Notes under the pieces: generated by a model | The model's input: the letters and a program-made list of their open reading frames with translations, nothing else | Databases searched by the model: none | What the model was told of the DNA's origin: nothing | NCBI GenBank assembly: GCA_963920665.1 | Contig: OY987270.1 | Coordinates: 19,370,019 to 19,434,018, forward strand | Direction: 5' to 3' | DNA length: 64,000 bases | Source: Straminergon stramineum | Taxonomy: Eukaryota; Streptophyta; Bryopsida; Hypnales; Calliergonaceae | Translations under genes and position numbers: made by a program | In this document: piece by piece, positions 35,366 through 47,583 of the stretch | Layout: every line of letters starts with the position of its first letter | Numbering within the stretch: the first letter of the stretch is position 1

Positions 35366-38300
35366 ATGGCGGGGCATTGGCAATGTCGACTATGGTGGCC
35401 GCAATATCTCAGCCGCGCTCACCCGGTCGCTTCCATGGCGCTCGTCGGTTGGGTGACGTTTTCAAAACCCTGCTCGTTGGACCTCGTGATTGCGGCCACC
35501 TGCCCAATGCCCGATTCGCATTCTCTCCAGGTTCAGTCTCCACTCTTGGCCTCGAATTGCGTGTTAGCGAGGTTCTAGAGTTGGGTTTTTGTGTTCTCAC
35601 TTTAAGAAACTTCCTGTGATTTGAGAACTTTAGGTGAGGTAGAGGCTCCATTGACCATACAGGTGAGCTTTGAATTATGCTATCTGTGAAAATACTTGAT
35701 TTATCGACATTTGCTTTTTCGCAATTGTTTTGTAGGTGAACTCAAAATAGATGTGCAAAATTTTAGATGGTGCAAGTTTCTAGATTGTTGTAGGGAAAGG
35801 TTCAAAGTTCACCTGTGGTGAATGGAACCTCTCCCTTTCTCCCTTACTGTATGGTGAATGGAGGCCTTACATTAGAGAATACTAAAACCGTTACGGACCT
35901 GATACCGTCTCCCGTCCTGACCGCCTTGTTAGCAACGTCAACTCATCTATTTATGCGCTTGGTTGGACTTATTAGGAAGCGGCATAAACATGGCTTGGCT
36001 AAATGTCTATATGGCCACTGATTTTTGATGGAAAAGGTGCTGTCCACTGTCACTTACAGTGCTCTACAACCTCCAGCGCTGAAACTGCATAAGAAATTCA
36101 TATTTTAGTGATAAAATTTTCATCTCAACAGATTTTGCTCTTGCAAGCTCTCCACAGCTCTACAGCGATCTCGTAAAGTGACACTACTACATATGCTAAA
36201 ATGCTTAAAATTAATCGAGTTTTTTTGTCTCGAGCTCCTCTGTAGAGAAATTGCAGTTTAGTTCGATGTCTTCTATCACGAGTACATTCAAGCTCTGTGA
36301 CTAGAGGGCTGTTGCTCAGATATTTCGACACGCGAGTGCTCAGATAGCCATTGATTGTATTGGTAGGGTTTAAGCTCTCCCGAGTATATATGAAGCCCTT
36401 GTTCACATTATCTACAGTACGTTTTTAGCCTGTAAGCAGGGTGTTCCTCAGCATTGGATACGTACTGTACATTGCTTGCGTGGGTTCTGCTCAGGAGACA
36501 TCCAGTGTATGTTCTAGGGAGATAATGTAACTTAAATGTACATTTCGGGGTGGGGGGTGGGGTGGGGTGCAATCGTCCCCGGCACCCGCACCTTCATTCT
36601 CGTATAGGGACCACAATAATGGTGATTCCTGTATTGTATGCAGGCAGTAGAAAGCCTTTTAAGTTCTACAAGCAAACTGCTGCGGAGTCAGATTCCAACA
36701 GCAACACCCCTGTGCATTGTAGGCCAATACTACCCGTCTTTTTCATGGGACAAGGGCTTTGAGGGCCGGAGCAGCGATGATTTAAACGGAGTAGGTGGCT
36801 GTGGATCTCAAATCTCCTCGACCAAGGAAAATAGAGCGAACACTTGTGGTTACGTGAACGGCTTCAAGGATAGTCCTGTCTGGGCAACTGCAGTGTCCTG
36901 GAAGGTTGAGGGTGGTGGAATTGTGCCAAGGTTATGCTATCTTAGTGTTGAGGGTGCACATTATTATACTGATACCCATGTGAGTGACACTACTTCGATT
37001 TTGCATATTTAGCAGGTTGCTGATTCTAGTTAAATCTATCGTTTGATTCCACAAGTCCTGAGTTTGTGACTGCACAATAATGCACTGAATTATTCAGGCT
37101 ATGGCTGGTCAGCATATTGTTTGATATTTCCTTGAGTTAGAACTCTGTGTAGGATCGAGTATTCATTCTATTGAGTTCAACTTCATTGCTTTGACTGCAA
37201 TCTGAATAGGTTCCTTTGTTTTTATATCTAGATATCAAAAGTACCAGCATGTTCTGATAATTCAAAGTGTGTTAATGGCAGATAATACTTTATGAACAGC
37301 CTCAATATGGCAGGGGTCATTTATCATGCCGCATGTGGTCCTCAGCACATCTCGCAAAGCAAGCTTGCTTGAGGTCAACGATCAAACCCAAATGGGTGAT
37401 GGATGCTGAAGCCGAGCAGCAGTCGTCATCAGATATTGTGAGCTCATCACCTCGATATTGTCAATATGATCCTTTCTATTAAGTTATATCAGTTTGGAAT
37501 TTGGATGTTTTTTGTCCTCATTAAATAGATCGAGTGTTAAACACCATCGAGTTCTGATTTCTTTTACTATTGCATTATTACTTATTGTTATTTGCATAAC
37601 AGCCCATTCCCTTCTGTCCCGAAATTTGTTTTAAACGTTTTTATGAAGCTGAAGTTTTTGGGATGCAGGAAAGGGTTATTGAGCAGCTCAACTGCACTTC
37701 TTTTATAGAGCAGACACTTGCGCTGTGTTTGGGCGCAGGTCCAGCGAAACCATGCTTACTCTACAAGTGAGGCGGCTGTTGTTTTGAAAGTTTATCATGA
37801 TACTATGTGGGATTTTTTTCTTCTGTTCAATAATTGATTCCTTTTAAGGGAGGGTCGATGAGTCGCCTGAGTTTGGAAGACAGTAGTTGTTGGTATGAAA
37901 ATGATTCACATAGTGTGTGCTTGTTGATTACAACGTGTAATATCACTCACTCTGTGATTGTTTGGCAGTTGGTGGAGGCACGCTACTGCAATCTTCGTTG
38001 CATCTTGTGCTACTATTCTCTATATTCTTGCGCGGGCATGTTCAACTCTCTTAGATAGATGGCTATCTATTGTCCCGTGCATTCGATGTGTCCAACAGAT
38101 GAGCCACACTTGGCATGCTCTGCATTTCCGATGTCATCAGCTCTTGGCCTGGCCATTCATTCTTCTCTGGGGTGGCGCAGGGTATTTCTCTTTCCAAAAT
38201 TGACTGCCTTGCAATTTACGTTAGAATTCTATAAATAACAGCGATTTGAAAGCGATTCGACATTGACCGCAACATTTTCTTCTCTACATGAATATGATAT

Positions 38301-40083
38301 TTCACATCAACGTATAGATTTTAAATCCTTTTACACAGGTCCCTTCACTACATTTGACAGGAGATCATTCTTTCTAATCTTGGTTGCTTATTTTGGTGCA
38401 GGTCTGAGCAAGCAAATGTAGCTATGGCCCACCGTTGTGCTCATAGCAAGCACTCGACTTGGACTGCTATAGTGGTAGACATGGTTTTGGGAGCCATAGC
38501 CGGTGTTCTGGTTCTCTACCACCAACTGGCAATCGCCAAATTCGTGCATAAAATGATCCGAGTGCTAACTGATGACATCATGCGAACTGGCTGCATATGG
38601 TTGATGGGAGTTCCTGCAGGTTTCAAACTAAACGAGGAGCTTGCTACGAGACTTGGAACTCTTGCATTACATGTAATTCAGACTTGGGCAACCTTGGGTG
38701 CTCTATTTAAGCCGGCTCTGCGAGTATTTTTACCAATTTTAGCTCTCTTTGGGATCTTGCTGGGTCTTACTGTTCCAGTTGCAATGCTTGTGGACTCCCT
38801 ACTATTGGGTTCAATACACATTGCTGCTCTTCATCAGGCTACCGCGTCCTTGTACGCAAGCCAGCTCCGTGCGCTAGCTGCTCTCTGGCGCCTTTTCGGG
38901 TATTTTATTACATTCCTGTTTCCTGCTAGTTAGTATTTTCTTGTTTCTTTTTGTAAAGCCTTCAGTTCGTTGTCAAATTTTCACCATCGTTTGAAGCAAA
39001 AGGTATGTGATTTGTACGGGGATTACATCACCAATTTGGTTTCCAGAAAATTGATATTTTGCTGATGAGAATGTGCAATACTATTTGAAACAGGGCTAGG
39101 AAAAGGAATCCTTTACGAGGGAGACAAGATTCTTACGAGTGCACAGTGGAGCAGCTGGTTGTGGGGTCGCTTATGTTTACCCCTCTTCTGCTGCTGCTTC
39201 CCACGACTTCCGTTTTCTACACCTTCTTTACGCTCATCTACTCCATTATTTCAATAGTTCGATTGTGCCTTCAGTATCTGATCCTCATTCTACAATGGTT
39301 TCCATATGCGGAGGTCGCACTTTGGCTCTTTCAGCCAAGAAGATTTCCGTCTGGTATTTGGTTCAAAACTCTTCATACTGAGCAAATGAAGTCCTCGTCA
39401 AGTAAATCACTGTCGAAGAGATCAAACGGTTCAAGAGGACTTTGGATCTTGGCTCACCCAAATAGGACTGCCTCTGCTGGTCACTCTACGGAGGCTGAGA
39501 ATCAGCAAGACGGGAAATCCACACTAGTGTCATCAGTAGGCGTTGAGACGGCCGGTATAGGTAAATAAGCTTAACTGCTCCACCTGAGCTTCACCTGAGC
39601 TTCACCTGAACCTTGAAACAAAATGTTAGCTACTAAGACATGTTATTGAGTAGCTTTTGATTGTCAAATTCGACTCACGTTTATGCTATGATCCAGGAGA
39701 GTTGCTAGCCCCATTCGCGGAGCAGCTAGGCGGAGTTTGTACTTTAAGATCGGTTGTTGCATTAATGTACAAGTCTGTCAGTGGTGGCAGGTAAATAAGC
39801 TTAACTGCTCAACCATTTGTTTTAACGTTTGGTTTCTCCAATGTTGGTTAATGGAACATGTTTAAAAATGTATCACATCTTTTGTTTTCGATTCCGTGCT
39901 GACAGAGATTACTATTCTAAATTTTCTGCGGGCGGCATCATTTTTGTCCTTCTGTTTTGGTGTCGCAGGATTCCTTTGGCATTGGAGTTAGAAAAGGGAG
40001 CAAAGCTCCCGCACACATTCGTGAGTGTATGTAAATTTTGGAGGTTGTGTTTCGAAGCAGTTTTTCCATCTACTGATGTGTAG
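35366..40083 (+). CDS. PIGQ: PIG-Q/GPI1, GPI-GlcNAc transferase subunit
   Basis: PIG-Q (yeast Gpi1) is a membrane subunit of the ER complex that adds GlcNAc to phosphatidylinositol, the first step of GPI-anchor synthesis. Model: exons 35366-35530, 36644-36979, 37300-37437, 37669-37766, 37969-38181, 38402-38899, 39094-39560, 39697-39790 and 39969-40083, giving 707 aa with all phases closing. Exon 1 opens MAGHWQCRLWWPQYL, the plant PIG-Q start. KPKWVMD lies in exon 3. The Gpi1 domain spans exons 5 to 7: QMSHTWHALHFRCHQLL, HSKHSTWTAIVVDMVLG, WLMGVPAGFKLNEELA, LRALAALWRLF, RKRNPLRGRQDSYE and the hydrophobic MFTPLLLLLPTTSVFY. Several membrane spans are evident. The C-terminus reads FWRLCFEAVFPSTDV. 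Intron 1 (1,113 bp) carries two dispersed elements. A later in-frame acceptor at 40068 could give another 3' end. Confidence 0.9.
35638..35873 (+). mobile_element. Second intronic GGTAGAGG family, copy in PIG-Q intron 1
   Basis: Opens GGTAGAGGCTCCATTGACC and ends AATGGAGGCCTTACATTAG, so the termini are inverted. It is the partner of 21738-22008 and lies in the same orientation relative to its host gene. Confidence 0.75.
35872..36213 (+). mobile_element. Intronic GGTAGAGG element, copy 5 (PIG-Q intron 1)
   Basis: Begins TTAGAGAATACTAAAACCG directly against the end of the preceding element. It contains ACCGTCTCC, CATGGCTTGGCT, CTACAACCTCC and ACTACTACATATGCTAAAAT. It is more diverged, and its right terminus is indistinct. 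Confidence 0.65.
39559..39810. repeat. 22-bp direct repeat at two successive PIG-Q splice donors
   Basis: An identical 22-bp sequence that begins AGGTAAATAAGC and ends ACTGCTC lies at 39559-39580 and 39789-39810. In both places it contains the 5' splice site, so the donors of introns 7 and 8 are identical for 20 bases into the intron and exon 8 sits between them. Confidence 0.85.
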
Positions 40084-41520
40084 TGTCTGGGAGCTTTCTG
40101 TGGTGGCAGCAACCATCAACCAATTACAATTAATCAATCATTTTCCAGAGCCCTTACTGTATCAGAAACCATGCAATCTGCTTACGGGCGAGAGCCCATT
40201 TATTCAGGTTGGTCATTTTGAACCGTGACTGCTGTGTGTTTCATGGTAAAAGGTTATTACGGTTATCCTCATCATGAAAAACTTCAACTTCAGAAGTTTT
40301 TTGTTGCATCAGGTTGTAATATTTGTGTAACAGCAATATTTTTATTCAATAGCTGTAAATTTAATTGACTTTGCTTCACCACTCAATTTTCTGCGTGTGC
40401 AAATTATTTGTGCAGGGTTGAGCAGATTGGAGACTCTAATAACGAGTTCTGTACATCACACTAAATCGGCCAGTCAGTGACACTTCGTCTCTGCGATCTG
40501 CAACTGCTGGTTCCTGTAGGATCCTGCATTTGATATTTCCAAATAAAATCGCTGTGGAATCTTTTCAACTTGGTAAGGACGAGGCGTGATGGTTAATCTA
40601 ATTCTAGTTTCACTATCATATTTTACTAGTTGCTTAAATATCGTTGACAGTAACACTACAAGCATTTGGTAAAACACTTGAATGCTCCCATCAATGCATC
40701 AGCATCGTTGACAGCTTTGTCTGGTCGGTAATTGTCAAACCCCAGACTATTGAATGACATGTACAACAGGGATACCGAACTGAATTGAAGGTAGGCCACA
40801 TTGGCCATTCCAAGACTTGCTCCTGATTAACATGTCGATTGATAGCTGCTGCATTTCTAGTGATGCTTGTGCGTGAAGTTTTTGATTGTTGTAAGATTCT
40901 TTGAAGGCAGCTGCTTTCATCTAAGTGGACATTGTCTATAAGTATCTTATGGTGATGCCTCCATACCGGTAATCTCATCTTCGTGAACATATACAAGCAA
41001 GACAGAGTTGAACAGGTATTTGAATAAGTCATGCTATGTTCTATGGTGTATTTTTGTTTTTGAACCCAATTTCTTGGATTCAATCACCTAATGGGATTGA
41101 AGTTATTGTTTTATTTTTCAACTTTGGACAAAAGCAACAACGGCAAAATCCCAAGGACCAAACCACATTTTAGCAACCATTTATGTGCAAAAAGTTCTTT
41201 TGTCCCATGATTGGGCTTGGAGGTGCAAATGTGAGCTTGAGCAATGTACCAATTGGGCAAAGGAACCAACTAGATAGCACTTAGTGGTTGACTATGAGTT
41301 AATGTCATTCCAAAACAGTACAAAGTTGAATAAGAATTTGAATACAATTTGGATAAAGAATTGTCATTTGTTGAATGTAGACTAAAGAGGGATAATAATC
41401 CAAAACACATCATAATTTTTCAAATCCTATTAGTAGGGGTGCAAAGTTGTGTTTTCACTTACAAAATTATTATTACTAAAAATCCGTTTTAGGTATTAGT
41501 AGGAATGAAAACTAGATTTG
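40084..41520. other. PIG-Q 3' flank and intergenic DNA
   Basis: The region up to about 40700 has transcript-like composition and probably contains the 3' UTR. The rest is AT-rich. No separate gene is visible. Confidence 0.45.
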
Positions 41521-42289
41521 GAAGATTGGTTTTGGAGAAAGATGGAGAAATTCAAAGAAGCTCCTTTTGGGGGGTATACTATTCAAAGAGGATACAAACA
41601 AGGACTGAAACTCAAAGCTGAGTGACTAGTTGGGGTTCAAGAATTGAATAATCAAGGATTTATGGATTAAGGAACATTACAAATTTTTAAACTTTTATGG
41701 CGTAATTCTAGATTGAAAAAACAAGCTATGTTCCTATGGCAAATAATTAATAGGGGTATCATAACGAGAGATTAGCTTTCATAGTGAATTTGGAATGCTC
41801 AAATTGCATTAGAAGAAACCCCTGTATATTTGGACGTTAGCAAAAACATAGAAATACGTTTTTTGTAACATCAAGGATGCCCCTGTGGATGTCCAACAAA
41901 ATCCGTCTGAATTGATATGGCAAAAACATGCTAAAATCTTAGAAAACACGTCTTGTTTTGGGTGTGACGTCTACATAGACATGGTCAAATGAATTGCCAA
42001 ATTTGTACCATGTAGGCATACAATGCCATGTCAACAAATTTTTCATCCAAACCCTTGCTGACGTCAAAGATGCACAATGTCCTTGGTCATGTCTATTTGG
42101 ACGTCTATTGTGATGCACATATGTTTTTTTGAACATCAACTGTGACATGAAGTTAATTCTTTTGAAATGCATTATATTAATTTTTTAAATGAAATCTTAT
42201 CTTTATGGTATCTTATGTTTATAGTTTAGTGACATTAACTTAGACATCTGAACATTTTTTGAGACATCAACTTAGATGTACAACATACA

Positions 42290-42425
42290 CATTATACCAT
42301 ACAAAATAGGTGATACACAATACATTGTACACAATACACCATACTAAACATGCCATACATTATACACCATACAAAATATGTCATACATTGCACACCATAT
42401 AAAATACACCATACAAAGTACATCA
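42290..42425. repeat. Degenerate ACACCATACAAAAT tandem repeat
   Basis: About eight imperfect units of roughly 16 bp (ATACACCATACAAAAT and variants) lie in the left subterminal zone of the CACTA-type element. Confidence 0.65.
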
Positions 42426-42469
42426 TATTTAGATATTATGTCACATGGCTTGAAAAGCCGTATGTATGG

Positions 42470-43762
42470 TGTCACGACCCTCATCACGAGGCGTGCTCGT
42501 GCCACCTTGGTGAGCAAGGGGGACATTGGGGGTGACTCCCCAAGCCTTGCAAGAGATGAGGTGAAGGGGACTAGGAGTCTCGAGCGATCAGAGCATGGTA
42601 GCGCTCTGATCTGAATGAATTTGGAAGCGTGTAACACATGCTTGGAAAGATCTTGAGGAGACACTTCTAGCCATCCAAAGAACGACTAATTTGGACTTGT
42701 GAGTCAAAAGTTATGAGCGTTCAAAGGTGGGGGTGTCCCGGTGGCGCCGAGACACTTAAAGGCTAGGAGGGAGGGGTTCATGAGGAATCCCTCCATGAAG
42801 TATGTCATGTAGAATATCCTTGGAAATCTAAAAACACAAGGATGCTAGATTGACAAGCATTACGAGGTTCTAAGGTAAGAGCCTCAAGTTATGGACAAGA
42901 GAAGCGCCGTGGTGAAGACATGACGCCTCTCCCGGTGGACCCGAATCTTTGGAGGGCGATAACTTTGCGAGGACTTGTCCAAATGGGGCAATTGAGTAAT
43001 CCATCAGCATCTACTCGTCGCTTAGATGTCGAAAATGGGCTCGCATGTGAGATTTGGATCCCAAACCGCAAAGTTATGCCGGGTGGAAGTTCGGGAGTCC
43101 CAAACAAAGGCGAATCGGGAGAAATGGGGTGGTCTTCCAAAACCAAAGTGGGTTTGGAAGTCCCCTTTGACATACAAGGGGGGGGGGGTCAGCTGAATCC
43201 CACAGAGAGTACTATAGGAGGGATTGGTCTCCTTCTTCACTCCCTCTTGGAGCCTTGGTGAGTCTCGGTGACTCAAGGTTGGTGGTGTGGAGTCACCACC
43301 ACTCCAAGGCATCATGGGACACTTGGATGTGTCCCGTGGCACTCATTGGGTGGAGTCCCACTCCTTGCTAGGCTATATTGAGGTGTCCCGAATAGTAAGT
43401 CCCAGTTAGTGACGAAGTGGAAAGTAGCAAATACACAATGAGCCTAGTATGGAGTTAGGGTGACACTCAAGGGCGGTTAGGACCATGGTGAATAGTACCA
43501 CCATGGGTCCTTGCACAATAAGATGGAAGTCCCGTCCCATGTTACCAAGTAACATGTCTTAGTGTCATGATGGGTGTGGGTGTGCTAGTAGTCCCGGTGA
43601 TTGGGACTTAGCACAAGGAGTTGGAATTGGGGACTAACATTAGATGTGCATGGCATGTGCAGTATTAGGAGAGCATAACCCTTGGTGCCACTAAAGTGTT
43701 AAGTGTTTGGAAAACATTGGAAGGTGAACTTAAGGTGGTAAGTGTCACTAAGGGAAGCAACA
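42470..43762. mobile_element. Solo LTR (1,293 bp) of an LTR retrotransposon
   Basis: It begins TGTCACGACCC and ends AAGCAACA, so it has canonical TG...CA ends. A 5-bp duplication, TATGG, lies at 42465-42469 and 43763-43767. The segment is much GC-richer than its host and has no coding domain, primer-binding site or second LTR. It is therefore a recombined solo LTR within the CACTA-type element. Confidence 0.8.
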
Positions 43763-46717
43763 TATGGTGAGTATGTTGACATGTGAAGATATGCTATTTA
43801 TACAAGTTAGAGGATAGAGGGAAGACTAACCATATGGGATATGAAAAACTTTAGAATTGTGTTAAAAGTTAATGTTTAAAAAAACATGTAGACATCTTAC
43901 TTGATGTCCCAATTGATGTCTCAGTTGAAGTCTCATTGACATCTAAGAAAACATTTGAACATGGGTTTTTTGATAGTTCTACATTCAATGATTACAATAG
44001 TTAGGGAACTTATGTTTATTTTGGAATTTTCTTATATATGTGGAAAGAAAATGAAAATGTAGGAGAAAAACGAAATCTTTGATGATTGCAAAAAGTCGAC
44101 CCCCAATAACAAATGAAGAAAGCGTGAACTAAAATTTAGAAATTAGAAAAATGAAATAACTTCTAAGAAATGCAAAATACAAAAAAGATAAGTTATAGTG
44201 TGTGGCATAATACCATCTTCAAATGCAATACCAATGAATTTGAATTACAAGAGTATTGGATAGAATTGTGAAATTGAAGTTAATTTTGAATAACATTATG
44301 TAAGGTAATTGCTAAACAATTTTGTATAATTACTAGATTTTAATGTATTTTATAGAACAAATGTCTTTCAATTCAATGCAAATATTCTATTCACATCATT
44401 CAAAAGCATTCCTGAGTTAAAATTCACAAGAACAATTCAACCCTCCCCCAAAATAAAATGAAGCCTTTCCTTCAATTTTCTTGAATTTGATATAATTTGA
44501 ACAAGAACCCAAAACTTTTATCACTTTCATCTAGAAGTTAACAATCATAAGTTCATAACCATACAAAGTCAAACTAGACATGTTGTACTATCTTTGGAAA
44601 AATGAAGCAAAAGAAGAGTATTCATGCATTGATATTGTATGAACATGAGGGTGTTCAAAGTTTTGTACAAGTCATTAGTAGTCTTTCAATCATTCTTCTT
44701 ATTCCATGCCAAATCCAAAATGTTGGTCCCCAATGATAAATATGTGCTTCAAGAAATCCCTTAGTTTCTTCATATGCATTCCATTTCTTGTGAAAAAGAT
44801 TTTTTATTTTTATTTTCCTTCAAGATGTAGTGTAGTTCACACTCATTGATAAAAGCTCTCAAAAATAGAAAATTGAAGTTTACAGCAAACAAGGTAGCTC
44901 TAAATGTTGAATTGAAAAATCATAATCATTCATCATCTAAATTGAATGTCCAATATTGAACCTATACTTCAAGAAGACACCTTAAATAAGAAACACTAAT
45001 GAAAGTAGGGAGCAATTCACAAATCTTTTAACTTCAAAGTTTAGTCAATACTAGAAGTTGGTGCCTTCTTCATTTAGGGTTGAAATGTCATTGAAATAAT
45101 AGTAGAAGGTGAACACCTACTCCTATAGTTTCATTACAAGACTACACTATCAAAATTATTTTAGACTCACAAAATTATGAAATTGGAATGAATCTCAATT
45201 TATGAAAGAAAAATTCCCTCTTACAATTCTAAGATCATAGCATAGCTATTGGTGAATATGCAAAGAAAAATGAGTGTGAGACATTTGAAACTCAACTATA
45301 ATACAAAGAATGCAATGTCTTTTAATCTATTTGCAATCCAATTATTTAGAACCCCTCAATGGAGAATGGATTACTATAGTACACAATGGAAGCTAATGCT
45401 AAATCATTGTCTTATTTTCAATATTTCTTTTTTTTTGCGAGAAAATTAAGAAAATACCTAAAGCAGAACAACAATTTCATTTACTACGCAGTCAAAATGA
45501 TTTTTTAGAAAGTGACAACAAAATATGTCGTAATCTAAAGTATATGAGAGCATGGAAACACATTTAGTTATTTATGGAAATTATATGCTAGAATGCATTA
45601 CACTAAATTTTTTAGGAGTTGTTAATATAATTTGTACTACATTAGAAATACAATGGAGTATGAAAGTATTCACAACTTTCCCATCCATCTATATAAGGTT
45701 TTCAGAAAAAGATGCTAAAGAATTGTTGCCCACTATTGGTGTTTTTTACATGTGGTTAGCTTTCTACCTAAGCCACAGTAACTTTCAATAACTTACCCAC
45801 AGTCAAACCAAAAGCCCTTGCGAACGTGGTAGGTCCGTGTTTTCTTAGACGTTGTAGAAAACACACCTCTATTTTTTTCGATGTCTAGTAAAACATTCCT
45901 ATCACAGAGGACATGAGCTTGTTGTGCTTGTGACATCTTCACGTTTTTTAAAACATCCAACTGAATTTTGCCTCCCATGGTAGCAATTGCATCTTCATGC
46001 GTCTATTCTCAAAAGCATACTTGTTTGATGCTAACGTCCAAAAAAATAGGGATTTCTTATAGTGTTGGTTGTTCTTTGTGTACTTGCAAAATGGAAACAT
46101 CGTCTCATCTCTTTGGGGATTGTGAATTCACCAAAGAGTTATGGAGTCAATTCAACTTATTAGCAACTAATGCTTAGGCACCAATTATTGACTTGCTTCA
46201 AATTAAGTACTCTTAAGATGCAATAAACTTCTTTTAGGGTTGCATTTTATAAATATATTTACAAAATTCAGCCATGGGACATTATGCAGAGCTTTCTCAT
46301 TTGGCATCTTTGAATTGATAGGTGTAGTAAACAATATGTGAATTAGGATATTAGTTCCACTTGGATTTCCACTTTACACACAAGGATGGCGATTAAAAAA
46401 CATTTTCACTTTGTTGTTAAAGACTAAGATACTTTAGCTAGCATGGAATCGTTTTTTGCTGCCGAATGGACACTAATGTTTTGTACCTCAAGAGATGGGA
46501 CTTGGCATTTCACTATGCCTCCCATTCTACTTTGGCTTCTATGTTGTGTTCTTTTTAATTTGAAGGGGGCTTTTGCCCCCCTCCCAGCCTTTCACGACTT
46601 TGATAGGAATGAACAACTAGTGCTAAAGGTGGTTCCATTTGGAATCTTATTGCTTCTATTGTGTTATACTAATTGCCTTTGTAGATGATATTGGCATTGT
46701 TTTGAGTTTCAAGGGTT

Positions 46718-47583
46718 GTACATGGGTGATTGCAAGAAACACTTGTCCTATTTGTTGTGTTTTCAGTTTTTGCTACGTTAGTCCTATTAGTACTACGAGT
46801 CTTGCGAGTACTATGAAGGGTACGGGAGATGAAACGTAGACCGTTGATTGGAATCGAGATGAAACACTGGGAAGATGCGTGGCCGCATGGTAGTGGATGA
46901 CAGTAGGAGATGTTAGGGAAGGCTGATGTTTTGGGACAATCCCTGTCATCCACGTTGGCAAAATTGCAAGCGTAGTGGGCACCGCCCAGTACTAAGGAGT
47001 CCTACACTATACCCTGGACTACTATTTTCTGACAGTGTCTTCGATTTACCCCAGAAAATGAAGCTGGAACTTTCCCATTTTTGAAAAATAGTTAATGATT
47101 TTGGAAAAATAAATTTAAAAGTGGCCATTATTGCCAACTAAGAGAACTACTAAATGGAGCAAGAAGAAATTGGAAAACATTTTGTATTACTTAGAAAATG
47201 TTGTGTAAACGTCACACACATTGGAGCAATGCCAAAGGCAATTGAAACATGATTTTGCAAATCCCTCTCCACAAAAGTTGTAATTCCACTACAGTAGCTC
47301 ACTATCCATTTTTGACGATGTAATCCTTCAAAAAAGGTACTCGATAGTACTAAAAACTATCAAAACCGCAAATGTGACATGTAAATGAAATTCAATTTCA
47401 CACCCTAAAATAATTTTGAAAAATTCAGATTAATTTGTGTTCATTCATCAGTGCTAGAGGAACCTACATTTTGAATTTCATGTTCATTCAATCATTTCTC
47501 CAATAGTTATGGCACAAAACAACCATTGCAAAGAAAGTGTGATGCAAAATAGGACAGGTGTTTCTTGCAATCACCCACATATA
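46718..47583. mobile_element. Inverted-repeat pair bounding about 0.87 kb
   Basis: GGGTGATTGCAAGAAACACT near 46724 is repeated in inverse orientation near 47547-47577 (on minus GGGTGATTGCAAGAAACACC, then TGTCCTATTTTG). The interior has no recognisable gene. The exact termini and target duplication are unclear. Confidence 0.45.

Larger units (their letters stand above)
41807..46064. mobile_element. CACTA-type non-autonomous transposon (4,258 bp)
   Basis: Left end CATTAGAAGAAACCCCTGTA; right end on minus CACTATAAGAAATCCCTATT. Both continue with TTTGGACGTTAGCA, so the terminal inverted repeats run over about 36 bp. A 3-bp target duplication, TTG, lies at 41804-41806 and 46065-46067. The subterminal zones have many short GATGTC/GACATC/GACGT motifs, typical of CACTA transposase-binding regions. 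No transposase frame is seen. Without the inner LTR the element is about 2.96 kb. Confidence 0.85.
41521..46400 (+). mobile_element. LINE (non-LTR retrotransposon) remnant split by an insertion
   Basis: The left part (41521-41806) reads FKLLWRNSRLKKQAMFLW with stops, the usual lead-in to the LINE reverse-transcriptase zinc-binding (zf-RVT) domain. The right part (46065 on) continues with the zinc-binding core CSLCTCKMETSSHLFGDC. Removing the CACTA-type element at 41807-46064 and one TTG restores the reading frame across the junction. Further traces after 46200 (FLIWHL, IDRCSKQYVN) fit the LINE C-terminus. The upstream RT and endonuclease are not visible. The element is dead. Confidence 0.75.

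Noticed and set aside
9032..36213. Interpretation of the five-copy intronic family as tRNA-derived SINEs
   Set aside because: A weak B-box-like GGTTCAAAAGCC occurs in one copy on minus, but no consistent A and B boxes or poly-A tail exist, and the ends are inverted repeats as in DNA elements.
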